From Hemileia vastatrix (Eukaryota > Basidiomycota > Pucciniomycetes > Pucciniales > Zaghouaniaceae): DNA of 64,000 bases. Of the stretch, positions 20,412-30,369 are shown piece after piece. The position numbers were made by a program, and so were the translations under genes. The notes beneath the pieces are model-generated. The model saw only the letters and a program-made list of their open reading frames with translations, had not been told where the DNA came from and did no database searches. The DNA lies in the NCBI GenBank assembly GCA_030280995.1, contig JASXTE010000016.1, forward strand, positions 8,825,501 to 8,889,500, read 5' to 3'. Every line of letters starts with the position of its first letter. Position 1 is the first letter of the stretch.

Positions 20412-22560
20412 CTAGGAAGGTCTTCTTACTTGATCAATCATCTTCCATACAACCTGTATTGCTGCTGCTGTGATTTGTTGACTACTACTACCTTCATTTT
20501 CTTTTTCCTTACCTTTCCTTTTATTTTCATAATCTCTAGCTGTCTCATTTGATGAGTGAGACCCTTCACTCTGTGATATGCTAATGCTCCATTGCCTTAA
20601 GTTATACAATGAATTCCTACTTCCACTACTGTGAGACTGTAAGGAGGCCAACTATCTATATGGAGGAATAAATTTGGATCTGGATGACCTACTCTGGCTT
20701 CTTAATCGATTTTTTCCCAATACTTCACTTTCTAGTCCATGGTGACTTGATGACTGTTATGAACTCATAAATCTTTGTCATTTGTGCAGTCTTATGTGTC
20801 CTGTATAATCATCATCATTATTTGTGGTGCTTAAGCTAATTCTAAATTTTTTAGAATGTTTGTGCAGTGAAGTATCAGAAAAGAAATTGTCATCTTCTTC
20901 TCTTACAAGCCAATTTTTATCCTTTTCCAGCTTTCTTTCTAGATCTTTTTCTGCATTTTGTATTTGAAAATGCTAAGACTGTGATTTTTTAGGTTAACAA
21001 GCATATGTGAATGCATAACATCAATTGAGCAATATTCAGTTGGATACCAATATTCAAGGTTATTCAGCTCACTCCATTGTACCCCTGATTCTGAACAATA
21101 GAGACACGCACCCAATGTGACTTACAATTTTTTCACTTTGTTTCCCAGAACATATGATCCTCATGATTCCATAATGAAAAATTTCCCACATTCTTTTTGC
21201 TAATTTCATCTTTAGAGATATTACAGAAAGAGCAGAACATTCTCACAGAGTGACTTGAAAAGCCAGCCAATTTTTGTATTGCAGGAATGTCACCTATCAA
21301 AGAGAGCAATGCAACTCTTAATTTCTGGCCTCATGGATAAAAATGCATCGTTTCAATCAATATTCTATCCCATAGAGTTTTTAGATCATTAAACAGCGGT
21401 TTTAGAAGGTGATTAAGCTGCTCACTTGTGGGTTCTGTTTGTCCAGGTATAATAGCATACAAAAAAAGATTTTCCATTTTGTATCAATCTTCTTGAGGTA
21501 GTTTCATGCACACCATCATAATATTGCCTACAGACTTTTGATGACCTCCAATCATATTACCACCAGGCCTAAACCAGTTAACATATAAAGTAAACATTAA
21601 GTTGCCTGAAGTTATTGTATATTCATCATCATTTCCACTCAAAGTTGGAGTGGTTATGGGATACTTTCACCAAATTGAACCATCACAAACATCCTTCATC
21701 AAATCACACTCTACATTGTCCACCACAGTGGTTTTCATCTCAATAAGAAACTCAAATTTGAACACTTTAATATTTTACTTAAGCCAGTTGATAAAACAAT
21801 GGTGATGAAATTTTTTAAGAGAATAGTATTTTACATGTTCTTGATGTTCCACCATCAAATATAGCCTTTCATCACATTTAAATACAATTTGTCCTGCTCC
21901 AAACATTTTTAAATAGTTATTTGATGATGAAAAAAACGGTTGAATGAAACATAGTATAGATGGTTGAGATTGAGAGTTATACTCATAAAGAGCAAAGCAT
22001 TTAGGGAAGCATGTTTTTGTGAAAAATGATTGATTGAGCTTTAATCAACTAAAAACCATATCTATCTAGTGTGGGATCAGACAGATAATGCTATCAGAAT
22101 TCAGTTTTCCACCATCACATAGAAGTTTGAGCTTCTTAATTTCTTCATCCAAAAATTGAGTACAACCATCTTTGCAAAAATGATGAATCAGAGAAAGATT
22201 TGATTTCTTCCACATAATTTTTTGGCTATACCGTTCCCCAAAATTTTAGTTTCTAGAGACTGTTGAAGAACCTTCTGTCCCAATGTAATTAATCATCAAA
22301 ACATAATAAAGAATTTTATTCTCACTTTAAACTATAGATATACAGCTTACTGTTTTTGTGGAGCTGGAACTTCCAATGTTAAGTGGATTTTTGGAAGAAA
22401 TTACCATCTGGGCCTTTCTATTTCTTTCCTCTTGATGTTTTGTGTAAGAATTAGAGCTTATGAAAGCCATACCAACTTCAAAGGACCCAGAAGAAGTTTG
22501 ACACTTTCTATTTACATGTCCAAGCTCTTGACATTGACATACATGAAAAAATGGAGGCAT
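20412..22560 (-). pseudogene. Tnp2-family (CACTA/EnSpm) transposase, decayed
   Basis: A short N-terminal frame (22560-22327) has a Cys/His motif (CQCQELGHVNRKC). Then, in broken frames, come blocks of the Tnp2 transposase: LMFTLYVNWFRPGG with MIGGHQKSVGNIMM, AIIPGQTEPTSEQLNHLLKP, LLSLIGDIPAIQKLAGFSSH with MFCSFCNI, and a D-x-M-H block (DVMHSHMLVNLKNH, about 21010). It ends in a Ser/Lys/Glu-rich tail (20651-20412). At least five stops lie in the conserved part, several of them TGA. The C-terminal catalytic part was not found. Tnp2 is the transposase of CACTA elements, so this may be the relic of the machinery that moved the CACTA-like elements at 48796-59159. Element ends were not located. Confidence 0.8.
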
Positions 22561-23761
22561 TTTAATTGTGATAAATGTAGGAATAAGTTAGCTGTTAGAA
22601 GCTAGCGATTGAAGGGATTCCTTTTTTGAAAGACACCAGCTAATATAAGCTACATTTTTTTATCAAAAGAATATGATGGAATATGTGTTGAAAATATTTA
22701 AGTTGAAATATTTATTTTTAATCAGAAAAATTATATATTAATTAAAAGCTATGCAGTCTACTTTATTTGTAATCTGTATACTCTCTGCATTTGTACAACA
22801 ATTCATGCATGTTTATCAGAATATTTTCTATCATAGAAAAAAATCTATTGTCCACACAAAAATCTTAATTATTTTTCCATAAAATGCCTTCTGAGTTATA
22901 TCTAACTACCCTATAATTATTTGATTTTAATAAAAATTCTTATTTAGGGACTATAAGAAAAATAATCCATATTTTTAACTTAATTATTTAAAAAATCACC
23001 CCAAAAATCAAAGTTAAACCGAAAAATAAGGTTAATATTTTTAAAAAACAATCAAAAAGATATTTCATTCACTTTGAAAATTGGTATGTACTAGGTAGAA
23101 TTTTCCATAAAGAAATAATCAAAAATACTCAAATAATAGATGCTACAAAAGTGTACACCTTAAAGCATTACAAAAAATCTGAAAACTTGTATAAATTTTC
23201 ATACATAAATGTGATGAAGTGACACTCTAGTCTATTTTTTCAGGTTGAACAAAAATTACTCAATCGAATATGTATTACTATTATATTGGACCAAAAATAA
23301 TTTTTAGGTAATCAAAAAATGAACATAGCCTCACATTTATCAAATTATTTTTGTTGAAACAATTTTTGAAAAGAAAAAAAATCCTTTTCTCAAATGAGTC
23401 TGATTTTATCACATAATCATTATCTTACTTTTGTGCCATTCCTTTATTGTATATAAATATATAATTTATGCATATTATAATGCCATAAAGTTGAAATATT
23501 TCTTATTCTTAATTTGTGTGATATTTCTACTTTAATCAAATTTAATAATAAATTTTTGGAGCTACAAAATTTATCCTTCCTGTTTGTTTAATTTTATTGA
23601 ACACTTTCTTATTCTACTTGTTTATGAACCCTAGTAGCTCTCACTTTCCTCATGGAAAACTGCCCACAAACACACAAACACTTACTAGAATTTTTAATGA
23701 GACTTTACCTCCATTCAATTCTCACTTTTGAAGATCTATACACAATTTTTGTTGTTCACTT
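22561..23761. other. AT-rich stretch, no gene seen
   Basis: About 1.2 kb of A/T-rich sequence with no open frame, splice-site pair or repeat that I can support. Confidence 0.5.
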
Positions 23762-24742
23762 TTGAATATGTCACCAGAATCAAATGGATGGAAACAAAAC
23801 CCTACAGAAGAGAAATTAGACAGATTTTCATCATTTGACATGAATTCTTGCAACATTGCCTTTGAACTACCTCATCCAGAATCAAATTCAGCTGTTTTGG
23901 AAAAGTTTCCACCAATTTTCCATGAACCTTTTTTTGACCACCTTTGCATGTGCAGTTTCCCAGGGTCACTGTTTACTTGGAACCTTGACTGTTTTGACAG
24001 ATGGAACCAGGTCTTGGCAAATATTCTCATTAAACACTGGGACAATGCCTTAAAAACCAATAATTTGATTGCATATCCAATTTACTCAACTCAAATTAGC
24101 TTCTCAAATCAAATGGGAGTTCTTCACTGATGGTTTTTAGGTCATGCTGATAAATTAAGACTTGAGAAGGATTGTAATATCTCTCAAAAAATAATCAAAG
24201 TGAGAAAGCATAAATATAGAATTAAAAAAAGTATGAAAATCCTCTTTTTTTAACCATTTTTATTCATAACCTTTATTTCAAATTACAATTATTCTTAGAA
24301 TTCAGTTAACCAAAATTATCTTCTCAAACAAATTCCACATTTTGAAACTTCTCACAACCTTTTCACAAACATCAATTGTTTTTCAGACACCAAAATTGAT
24401 AATGATGGATTGTTAAGCCGTATCTTAATGCAATTGAGGTCTGAAGATTTTTCTAAAGTTTCAAAATATCTTGACCAACAACACTTTGATATACCAAATA
24501 CTTTGACCTACTCTGGAAGTTTGCTAAAGGACTTGGCCTTGTACAACAGAATCAGTTTGGTTTCAACATTGTCACCTAACCTCAATCCTTCTCATGTCCC
24601 CCGGGGTTTGCCAAATGACTGTTATTCTCCCTTATATTTTGCATCTCTAAATCCTCAACAACTCAGACTTTTAAATCCTCAAAATCCCATAAATATACCT
24701 GATCTCCTTATATTTCTTGCTTCCTCTAATGTTAGTGATTGA
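23762..24742 (+). pseudogene. Hypothetical protein in two parts, broken
   Basis: Part 1 (ATG within 23762-24130; the first ATG is at 23768) encodes 120-odd residues with ELPHPESNS, FFDHLCMCSFPGSLFTWNLD and IAYPIYSTQISFSNQMGVLH. After a TGA at 24128-24130 the same frame goes on (WFLGHADKLRLEKDCN, then Lys/Arg-rich) to a stop near 24250. A polypyrimidine tract and TTTTTCAG at 24379-24386 look like an acceptor for part 2 (24387-24742), which has VPRGLPNDCYSPLYFASLN and ends at 24740-24742. Style and splice signals suggest a rust hypothetical protein family, from memory and not certain. The TGA replaces a probable arginine. Function unknown. It ends 15 bases before the Harbinger terminus. Confidence 0.5.
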
Positions 24743-24757
24743 GAAACTCCCTTAATA

Positions 24758-24772
24758 GGGGGTATCAATGTT
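24758..24772 (+). repeat. Harbinger left terminal inverted repeat
   Basis: GGGGGTATCAATGTT, exact inverted match to 30239-30253. Preceded by TAATA. Confidence 0.85.
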
Positions 24773-25107
24773 GACCGATCCTCAATTAAATTAATTGCAG
24801 AAAATAATCTGCATACCCCAATTATCTTGCGCAATTATTGTTGCTAATAATTGGGTTATTAGACACTTTATGTGTCAATGTTCACCTCTTATCTGACATT
24901 TTTATCCTCAATATTTGATAACCACATCTTGGACAACTTTCTGGATATCCCAGCCTTCTACCTTGCTGCGCACTTCCATTCTCATCCCACCCTGTTCATT
25001 CTATCCGCTCAGAATTCCTCCCCATTTCATCTATTTGATTCTTCTCCTTTTCATCTCGCTATCTCATCTGCTTGTTTCTGCTCCTTTTCATCTTCATTTA
25101 TAATAAC

Positions 25108-26504
25108 ATGCCTCGTCATCCTAGATCTTCTCAAAGGCAGCCATCACCCAGTTGTTCTTCAATTCCCACTACTTCCTCTTTCCCCCGCTCAGCCAAGAAA
25201 TCAAAGACTGTTCAATTAAAAAAAGATGAACATCTCATTCTTATCAACTGGCTGAAAACCAAATCTAACTATGATTCTTGTTTTGATACTGAGTATGCCA
25301 CTAAAGTAGGACGGCCCCCCACATCAAAAGTTAATGGCTATCTTCTAATGGCAAATGAATTACGCAATAAGACCAAGGGAAGGATTGATCTTTTGCCTAA
25401 ACAGATGTTTGAACGCTTCAAGCATTATCGAGCAAAATACAAGAAGGCAAAGGCTCTTTCATCTTCCACTTGTTTTGGGGTTACTGACATTGATATAACT
25501 AAGTGTATAAAATCCATAGACAATAAACTTGATTCTTTATGTCCTTACTTTAAAGAGATGGATGCAATTTTTGGAGAGCGAGCCAATGTTAATCCTGTAA
25601 ACATTTTGGATGGAGAAGATCCTATCTCCGAACATGATGTCAAAGCAAATCTTTTCCCATCCTCTTCCTCCACTCAAGCCTCCCCTCTTCTAAATTCTAC
25701 GAATCTAGATAGCTTTGCTATTGATCCTATTGGCGATTTAACCCACCCAATCTAACTCAGGTCTGTTTCTTTTATCTTATCAATTCTATTTTTTTATTTA
25801 CTTATCTTTTTCTTATTTCTTAAAAGGCTGATGAACAAACCCAGGATCCTCAATCAACTGAGTCTGAAGCTAGTGACAATGATGAGGAGGAAAATGCTAC
25901 GTTGAACAAAAAGAGAAGGGCTTCAACTAGTCTAAATTTCCTCTCCCAAAGAAGACGAAAAAGTGATACTTCATCACAAACACCTTTTTCTTCGATGGAA
26001 CAGTTTTTAGAGGAATGTGATGCTGGTAAGTGATATCATACCTCTTATTACTTTACTCTGCTTTTCTTCTACTTTATGTTAATTTTTATTCTCACTCTAG
26101 AACAAGTGGAAATTGCTAAAGAGACACTGAGCTTTGAAATAAAGAAATACGAGCTCTCTTTAAGGAGGGATGACAGAGTACAAGATTTGGAAGAGAGGAA
26201 GTATGAGCTCTCCTTACAGAAAGATGATCGGATCCAAGATTTGGAGGAGAAGAAGTTTGAGCTCTCTTTACAGAAGGATGGTAGGGCCCAAGATTTGGAG
26301 GAGAAGAAGTTTGAGTTAACCCTTAGTATTGAAAAATCCAAAAATAAGGAAAAAACACTCGAGCATCAAAACTTAATGGAACATATGAAGTATAAGCATG
26401 ATCTCCAAGAAAGTTCTAAAAAGAAAGATTTCTTGATCGAATGCATTAAAGCAAACAAATCTGTTGAAGAAATAGAACATTTAATGAAATTTTTTGTTGA
26501 CTAG
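25108..26504 (+). CDS. Myb/SANT-like DNA-binding ORF1 with coiled-coil tail (three exons)
   Basis: Exon 1 starts at ATG 25108. After a basic Ser/Pro-rich N-terminus (about 35 residues) comes a trihelix/SANT-like domain (EHLILINWLKTKSNYDS, PTSKVNGYLLMANEL, MFERFKHYRAKYKKAK), then SIDNKLDSLCPYFKEMDAIF, a pattern familiar from rust proteins. Introns are 25761-25826 (GTCTGT...AAAAG) and 26026-26100 (GTAAGT...CTCTAG). Exon 3 (26101-26504) encodes 16-residue repeats (KKYELSLRRDDRVQDLEE-like, about 3.5 copies) that should form a coiled coil, ending LMKFFVD. A TAA at about 25753 just before the first donor puts exon 1 out of frame with exon 2, so one base has been lost or splicing differs. In Harbinger elements such proteins bind the termini and carry the transposase into the nucleus. 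Confidence 0.75.
26225..26320 (+). repeat. 48-bp coding tandem repeats in ORF1 exon 3
   Basis: Units of about 48 bp (GATTTGGAGGAGAAGAAGTT...) repeat about 3.5 times from about 26140 to 26320 and give the 16-residue coiled-coil repeat of ORF1. Copies differ at a few bases and keep the frame. Confidence 0.75.
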
Positions 26505-26629
26505 TTTCTTTTATTTCTTTCACACTTCATGTGTTCATATTTATTTGTACATAAATTTTACAATTATTTTCTGTATTTCTTGAAATATCGTATTTTAATG
26601 TTAAATATTCTTTTTTTAAATAAAATTTT

Positions 26630-27058
26630 CAAGTCTCCTTTGAAAATTTGACAATCCCCCACCCCTGGATTTTTTTGAAGTAAGGGGTGGGTATCACAAA
26701 AATTCTTTCATGTCATGAATCTTGAAAGTTTTATATGAAAATTTGGCTTTACTACCCCCTGCATTTTACCGGTATCCTAAAAATTCTTACATGTCAAGAA
26801 TTTCACAAGTCTTATAAAAAAGTTTGGCACAACCCCCCATGGATTTTATTGAAGTAAGGGACGGGTATCACAAAAATATTTACAAGTCAAAAAAATTCTA
26901 TATCTGTTTAAAAAAATTGGCAATACTCTCCCCTGCATTTTATTGAAGCAAGGGGTGGGTATCACCATAATTTTTCTAAGTCATCAATTTCACATGTCAG
27001 ATTTGAAAATTTGGCAATACCCCCCCCTGAATTTTATTGAAGTAAGGGGTGGAAGTCA
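26630..27058. repeat. Minisatellite of about 100 bp with C-run/G-run hairpins
   Basis: About 4.5 imperfect units, each holding AAATTTGGCAATACCCCCC, then TGNATTTTATTGAAGTAAGG, then GGGTGGGTATCAC and an AAATTTTTACATGTCA-like tail. The C-run and the G-run of each unit can pair. It lies between ORF1 and the oxygenase gene, both of which transcribe toward it, so a role in ending transcription is possible but unproven. Confidence 0.7.
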
Positions 27059-27246
27059 TCTAAATTTAATATAATTACATAAATTATTAAATAAATATCT
27101 AATATATATCAATTTCCCTAGTTTAAAGTAATGACAATCCCTCAAGCCAAAATGCAGACCAAGTCGAGAAACATAAGTTTGGGACTTTCTACAGGTATAG
27201 GAAAGAGGAACCCCATGAAACAAATAAATGTTATCATGATTACCTG

Positions 27247-27969
27247 TTATACAACACAAGGTCGATGGCTCATCACATTATTTGAGAAAATTGATATATA
27301 AAAAATATTTATTAAAAATTTATGGAAAAATATAAAATTTTCGATGACAACTCTAATCCCCATACTTTTTGGATCTAGATAAAGTTTTTTTAAATCTAAT
27401 AACTTTACCTTCTTTTTTACCTTATTGATTCTTTGTATCAACTTATTACTGATTTGAAATGAGCAACCAAAATGAGTGAAATCTTGACAGGATTTCAAAC
27501 CAGGAGGAGCTTTGGTCGTTTGATGATTATCCTTAGAAGAATTCCAAATAGTTTCGATGATACCATTTCCCAAACCAAAATCAATGATGCGCCGGTGGTC
27601 TTGAAAATATAAACCATGTCCTTTGATTTTAGCTGGAGATGGTATTGGGTGGCCAGTTATCAGATTGATATATGAGAATATTCCAAAAGTAAGAAAATTG
27701 GCATCATTCCTATCGATATGAATCCTATTGTGGAATCCAGAATGAGTGATAATAACATTAGAAAATAAAAGATATTCGTGGCTGATATCTTCCAATTCGG
27801 AGTCACACCAATTCGATATTCCAAATTTGGTTGCAAGTTCATGATTTTTTTGAAATGCTTTATTACAGAGCTTGTTGAGTTGAAAAGCAAGAAAAGAGTC
27901 GAAGGAAGGTAGAGTGTCCCATAAGCGAAAATCTTCATCTTTTTGAGCTTTAGTGATATTCTTGACCAA
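27247..27969 (-). CDS. TET/JBP-like 2OG-Fe(II) dioxygenase
   Basis: A 240-codon frame. Residues 65-105 (EYLLFSNVIITHSGFHNRIH and on through DRNDANFLTFGIFSYIN) contain the H-x-D iron motif (H84, D86) after the HSGFHNR block. A later DFTHFGCSFQIS (about 164-174) carries a histidine (H166) that could be the distal iron ligand. I recognise this as the Tet-like oxygenase family expanded in rusts; members of the wider TET/JBP group oxidise 5-methylcytosine or thymine in DNA. The tail after about residue 195 looks non-homologous and may be intron read-through; a further frame lies at 27259-27056. The gene sits wholly inside Harbinger-type terminal repeats. Activity is not shown by the sequence. Confidence 0.72.
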   Translation of the reverse strand: MVKNITKAQKDEDFRLWDTLPSFDSFLAFQLNKLCNKAFQKNHELATKFGISNWCDSELEDISHEYLLFSNVIITHSGFHNRIHIDRNDANFLTFGIFSYINLITGHPIPSPAKIKGHGLYFQDHRRIIDFGLGNGIIETIWNSSKDNHQTTKAPPGLKSCQDFTHFGCSFQISNKLIQRINKVKKKVKLLDLKKLYLDPKSMGIRVVIENFIFFHKFLINIFYISIFSNNVMSHRPCVV

Positions 27970-29241
27970 CGAATATATGCCTATATAATTGAAATGCCTA
28001 GATAATAATCATATAAGAGTTTTAGAATCCTTATCCTCTAAATATGCAATATAAAAATGTGAAATAAGACAAGTGAAATTTGGAAAAAAGGCTCAACTTC
28101 AAAGGTCAAAATCTCAGCAACCACTGAACCTAATTCAAACCTGTTTGTGGAAAATGAAAGATATGCTTTAGTAGAATCTTCAGTTAAAGGACATGCGATT
28201 TAAATAAACCTAACCCTAATTTGTTACATAAAAAAATGAAATAAAAATTTAAATTGGGAAAAAAAAGGCTCAACTTTAACAGTCAATATCTCAGCAACCA
28301 CTGAATCAAATTCAAATCTGTTTGCAGGAAATGAAAGGTAGCCTTCGGGAGAATCTTCAGTAAAAAGAACATTAGATTTGAATAAACCTAACCCTAATTT
28401 CGAGTCTGATTTTCAAAATTTTACAAAAACTTGAAAAGTGGTAATGAAGATGAGATCAAAAGGAGTTTTATAAGTTCACTGTTATCCAGATAAGAGTCAT
28501 GCATATATTTAAGTATGAAGTTTTCATAAAAGGAATGAGATATCATATAGGCATGAAAAAAAGGAGATGAAACTTACCTTGATTGAAAAGTAGGAAAAAT
28601 AGAGTGAGAAAGATTGATGTTGGAATTGTGAGGAAATTGAATATGGAGTAAGTGAAATGCATAAAGAATGTGCAATGTATGTGTTTCAATGAAATGGAGC
28701 CAAAAAAAAGTGAAATAAGTGAAAGGGGGGATAATGACAATGCCAAGGAGGGATGAAGAGTAGGGTGATGGAGCTAAAAAATAAAGTAAAGAGGGAGAGA
28801 AAAAAAAGGTTAATTATACCATTGAAATCCAAAATAACCACTTACAAAAAAAATTTAGATAAAAAAAATAAAATAAACAGAAAAAAACAAAAAAAATTAT
28901 AATTAGTAATCAAAAAATCAAAAAAAAAGAATAAAATGACTTACCTGGAGAGATGAGATGACAAAATGAATGAAACCAAATTGTTTGAGGGATGTTGGAG
29001 GAGAATAGGAAAAGGATATGAGGCATGAATGAAAAAAAAAATCACTGACAAAATATGCAATTTAAGAAAATATGCGATTTCATGTTGAGCTGGTGAAAGA
29101 AAACCAATGAGCCATCCAAAAAAAAGATATTCACCGTAAATTCAAAAAAAAAAGAATATGCAACAAACCAAAATACAAAACCAAGTGATTAAAGTACACA
29201 AAGAGGACATTTGGAAAGTATGAAAACATAAAAATTAAAAA
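27970..29241. other. AT-rich interior of Harbinger element with tandem duplication
   Basis: Two tandem copies of a block of about 170 bp at about 28065-28225 and 28240-28400 share AAAAAGGCTCAACTT, ATCTCAGCAACCACTGAA and TAAACCTAACCCTAATTT. The rest is A-rich sequence on the plus strand (28780-29240) without genes. The missing half of the transposase would be expected here and was not found in any frame. Confidence 0.6.
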
Positions 29242-29925
29242 TTAAAAGGGTGAAGAGAAATGTTGGAGAGTAATTGCAGGCTTTTGACTCAAAGGGATGG
29301 TTGTGCCATCAACAAAACCTACACAGCCAGGGAAACCTCCAGCTTGCATTACTTGAGAGGATTCAAGTCGCTGTTCTGGAGTTGTCCAAGCAAGAGTTTG
29401 AGACTTGAGGGAAAGGATAGCAACCATACAGCGCTTGGTGTATAATATCATGGTACCATATCCTATGTTAAAGAGATTATCCAAAAGTCTTACGGCAGCA
29501 CCATTTCCATTTGAGCCAAAGCGACATAGAGCAACAACAAGTTGGATGGCAGGATTATGCTGTTTGTTATGAGAATTGTTATGGAAGATAGGATGATCGG
29601 AGATGAGTTGATAAAGTTTGAAGAAAGAATCGGGAGAAGTTCTAAAAAGTTGTGTGAAGTTTAAATGAGGAATGTTGAGAATGGAGGCCAGATCATATCG
29701 GGGATCATGATAAAGATTTGGCCCCCTGGTGATGATGTAACGCTTTTTGGAAAGAAAACACATATAAGCTAAAGCATCTTCCAAATCAGAGTCAGATTTA
29801 TAGTAAAGAACTAAAAGAAAAGTAATAGCATTCATTGTTGAGTGAAGTAGCTTCCTAGTATAGAGGTGTTTCATTGTTGCTGGTGGAAGGTTTATGTGAT
29901 GAGGGAAGTGGGAATTCACCGCCAA
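29242..29925 (-). pseudogene. PIF/Harbinger DDE transposase, C-terminally truncated
   Basis: A 227-codon frame has the N-terminal helical region of Harbinger nucleases (DPRYDLASILNIPHLNFTQL, DSFFKLYQLISDHPIF, QLVVALCRFGSNGNGAAVRL) and the first catalytic aspartate in GCVGFVDGTTIPL (D206). Ten residues later the homology ends and the frame closes, so the second aspartate, the glutamate and about half the protein are absent. It reads from near the right terminus inward, which is usual for this superfamily. The truncated protein cannot be an active nuclease. Confidence 0.85.
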
Positions 29926-30238
29926 ATGTGCAGTTGGGGTGTGTAGATAGAAAAAAAACTTAAGTGTTCGCCACCAAAATTAAGTAGCATAGAGTGAGGA
30001 AATACTTAAGGATGGCATCAGCAATTATAAGTCATGTGACTTTCTTAAAAATCCATCATGGATGAGATGAGTTTGGGATCAGGAATTAGGAATGGAAATT
30101 GGGGTATAAGAGGCGGGATAATGCATTATCGTGGATTTCTTATCCACTAGCCCTGGGGCTAGTGGATAAGAATCTTCTGCAATTAATAATGTCTGATCCC
30201 GGGAAAAAAAATTCCCGATCCCTAATTGCAGATCCCTG

Positions 30239-30253
30239 AACATTGATACCCCC
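30239..30253 (-). repeat. Harbinger right terminal inverted repeat
   Basis: AACATTGATACCCCC, the exact inverse of 24758-24772. Followed by TAATA. Confidence 0.85.
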
Positions 30254-30369
30254 TAATAAAAGGTTTTCACACTCATACTCCTCATTTCCACTTTTTGGGG
30301 CACTCAGCCTTGAAAACAAAAACATAATTTTAATGATTACTATTATCATTAAAATTTATAGAATTTAAA

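Larger units (their letters stand above)
24758..30253. mobile_element. PIF/Harbinger-type DNA transposon with dioxygenase gene
   Basis: The outer 15 bases are perfect inverted repeats (GGGGGTATCAATGTT at 24758-24772, its complement at 30239-30253). Further matching subterminal blocks lie inside (GATC(C/T), CAATTA, TTAATTGCAGAA). The flanks carry TAATA on both sides (24753-24757 and 30254-30258), which contains the 3-bp duplication expected for PIF/Harbinger. Inside are a Myb/SANT-like ORF1 (+), a TET/JBP-like oxygenase (-) and a truncated Harbinger DDE transposase (-). The transposase lacks its second half, so this copy could move only with help from another element. Confidence 0.82.

Noticed and set aside
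28210..28400. Telomere-like CCTAACCCTAA words
   Set aside because: Only two copies, each inside the 170-bp tandem duplication; no telomeric array.
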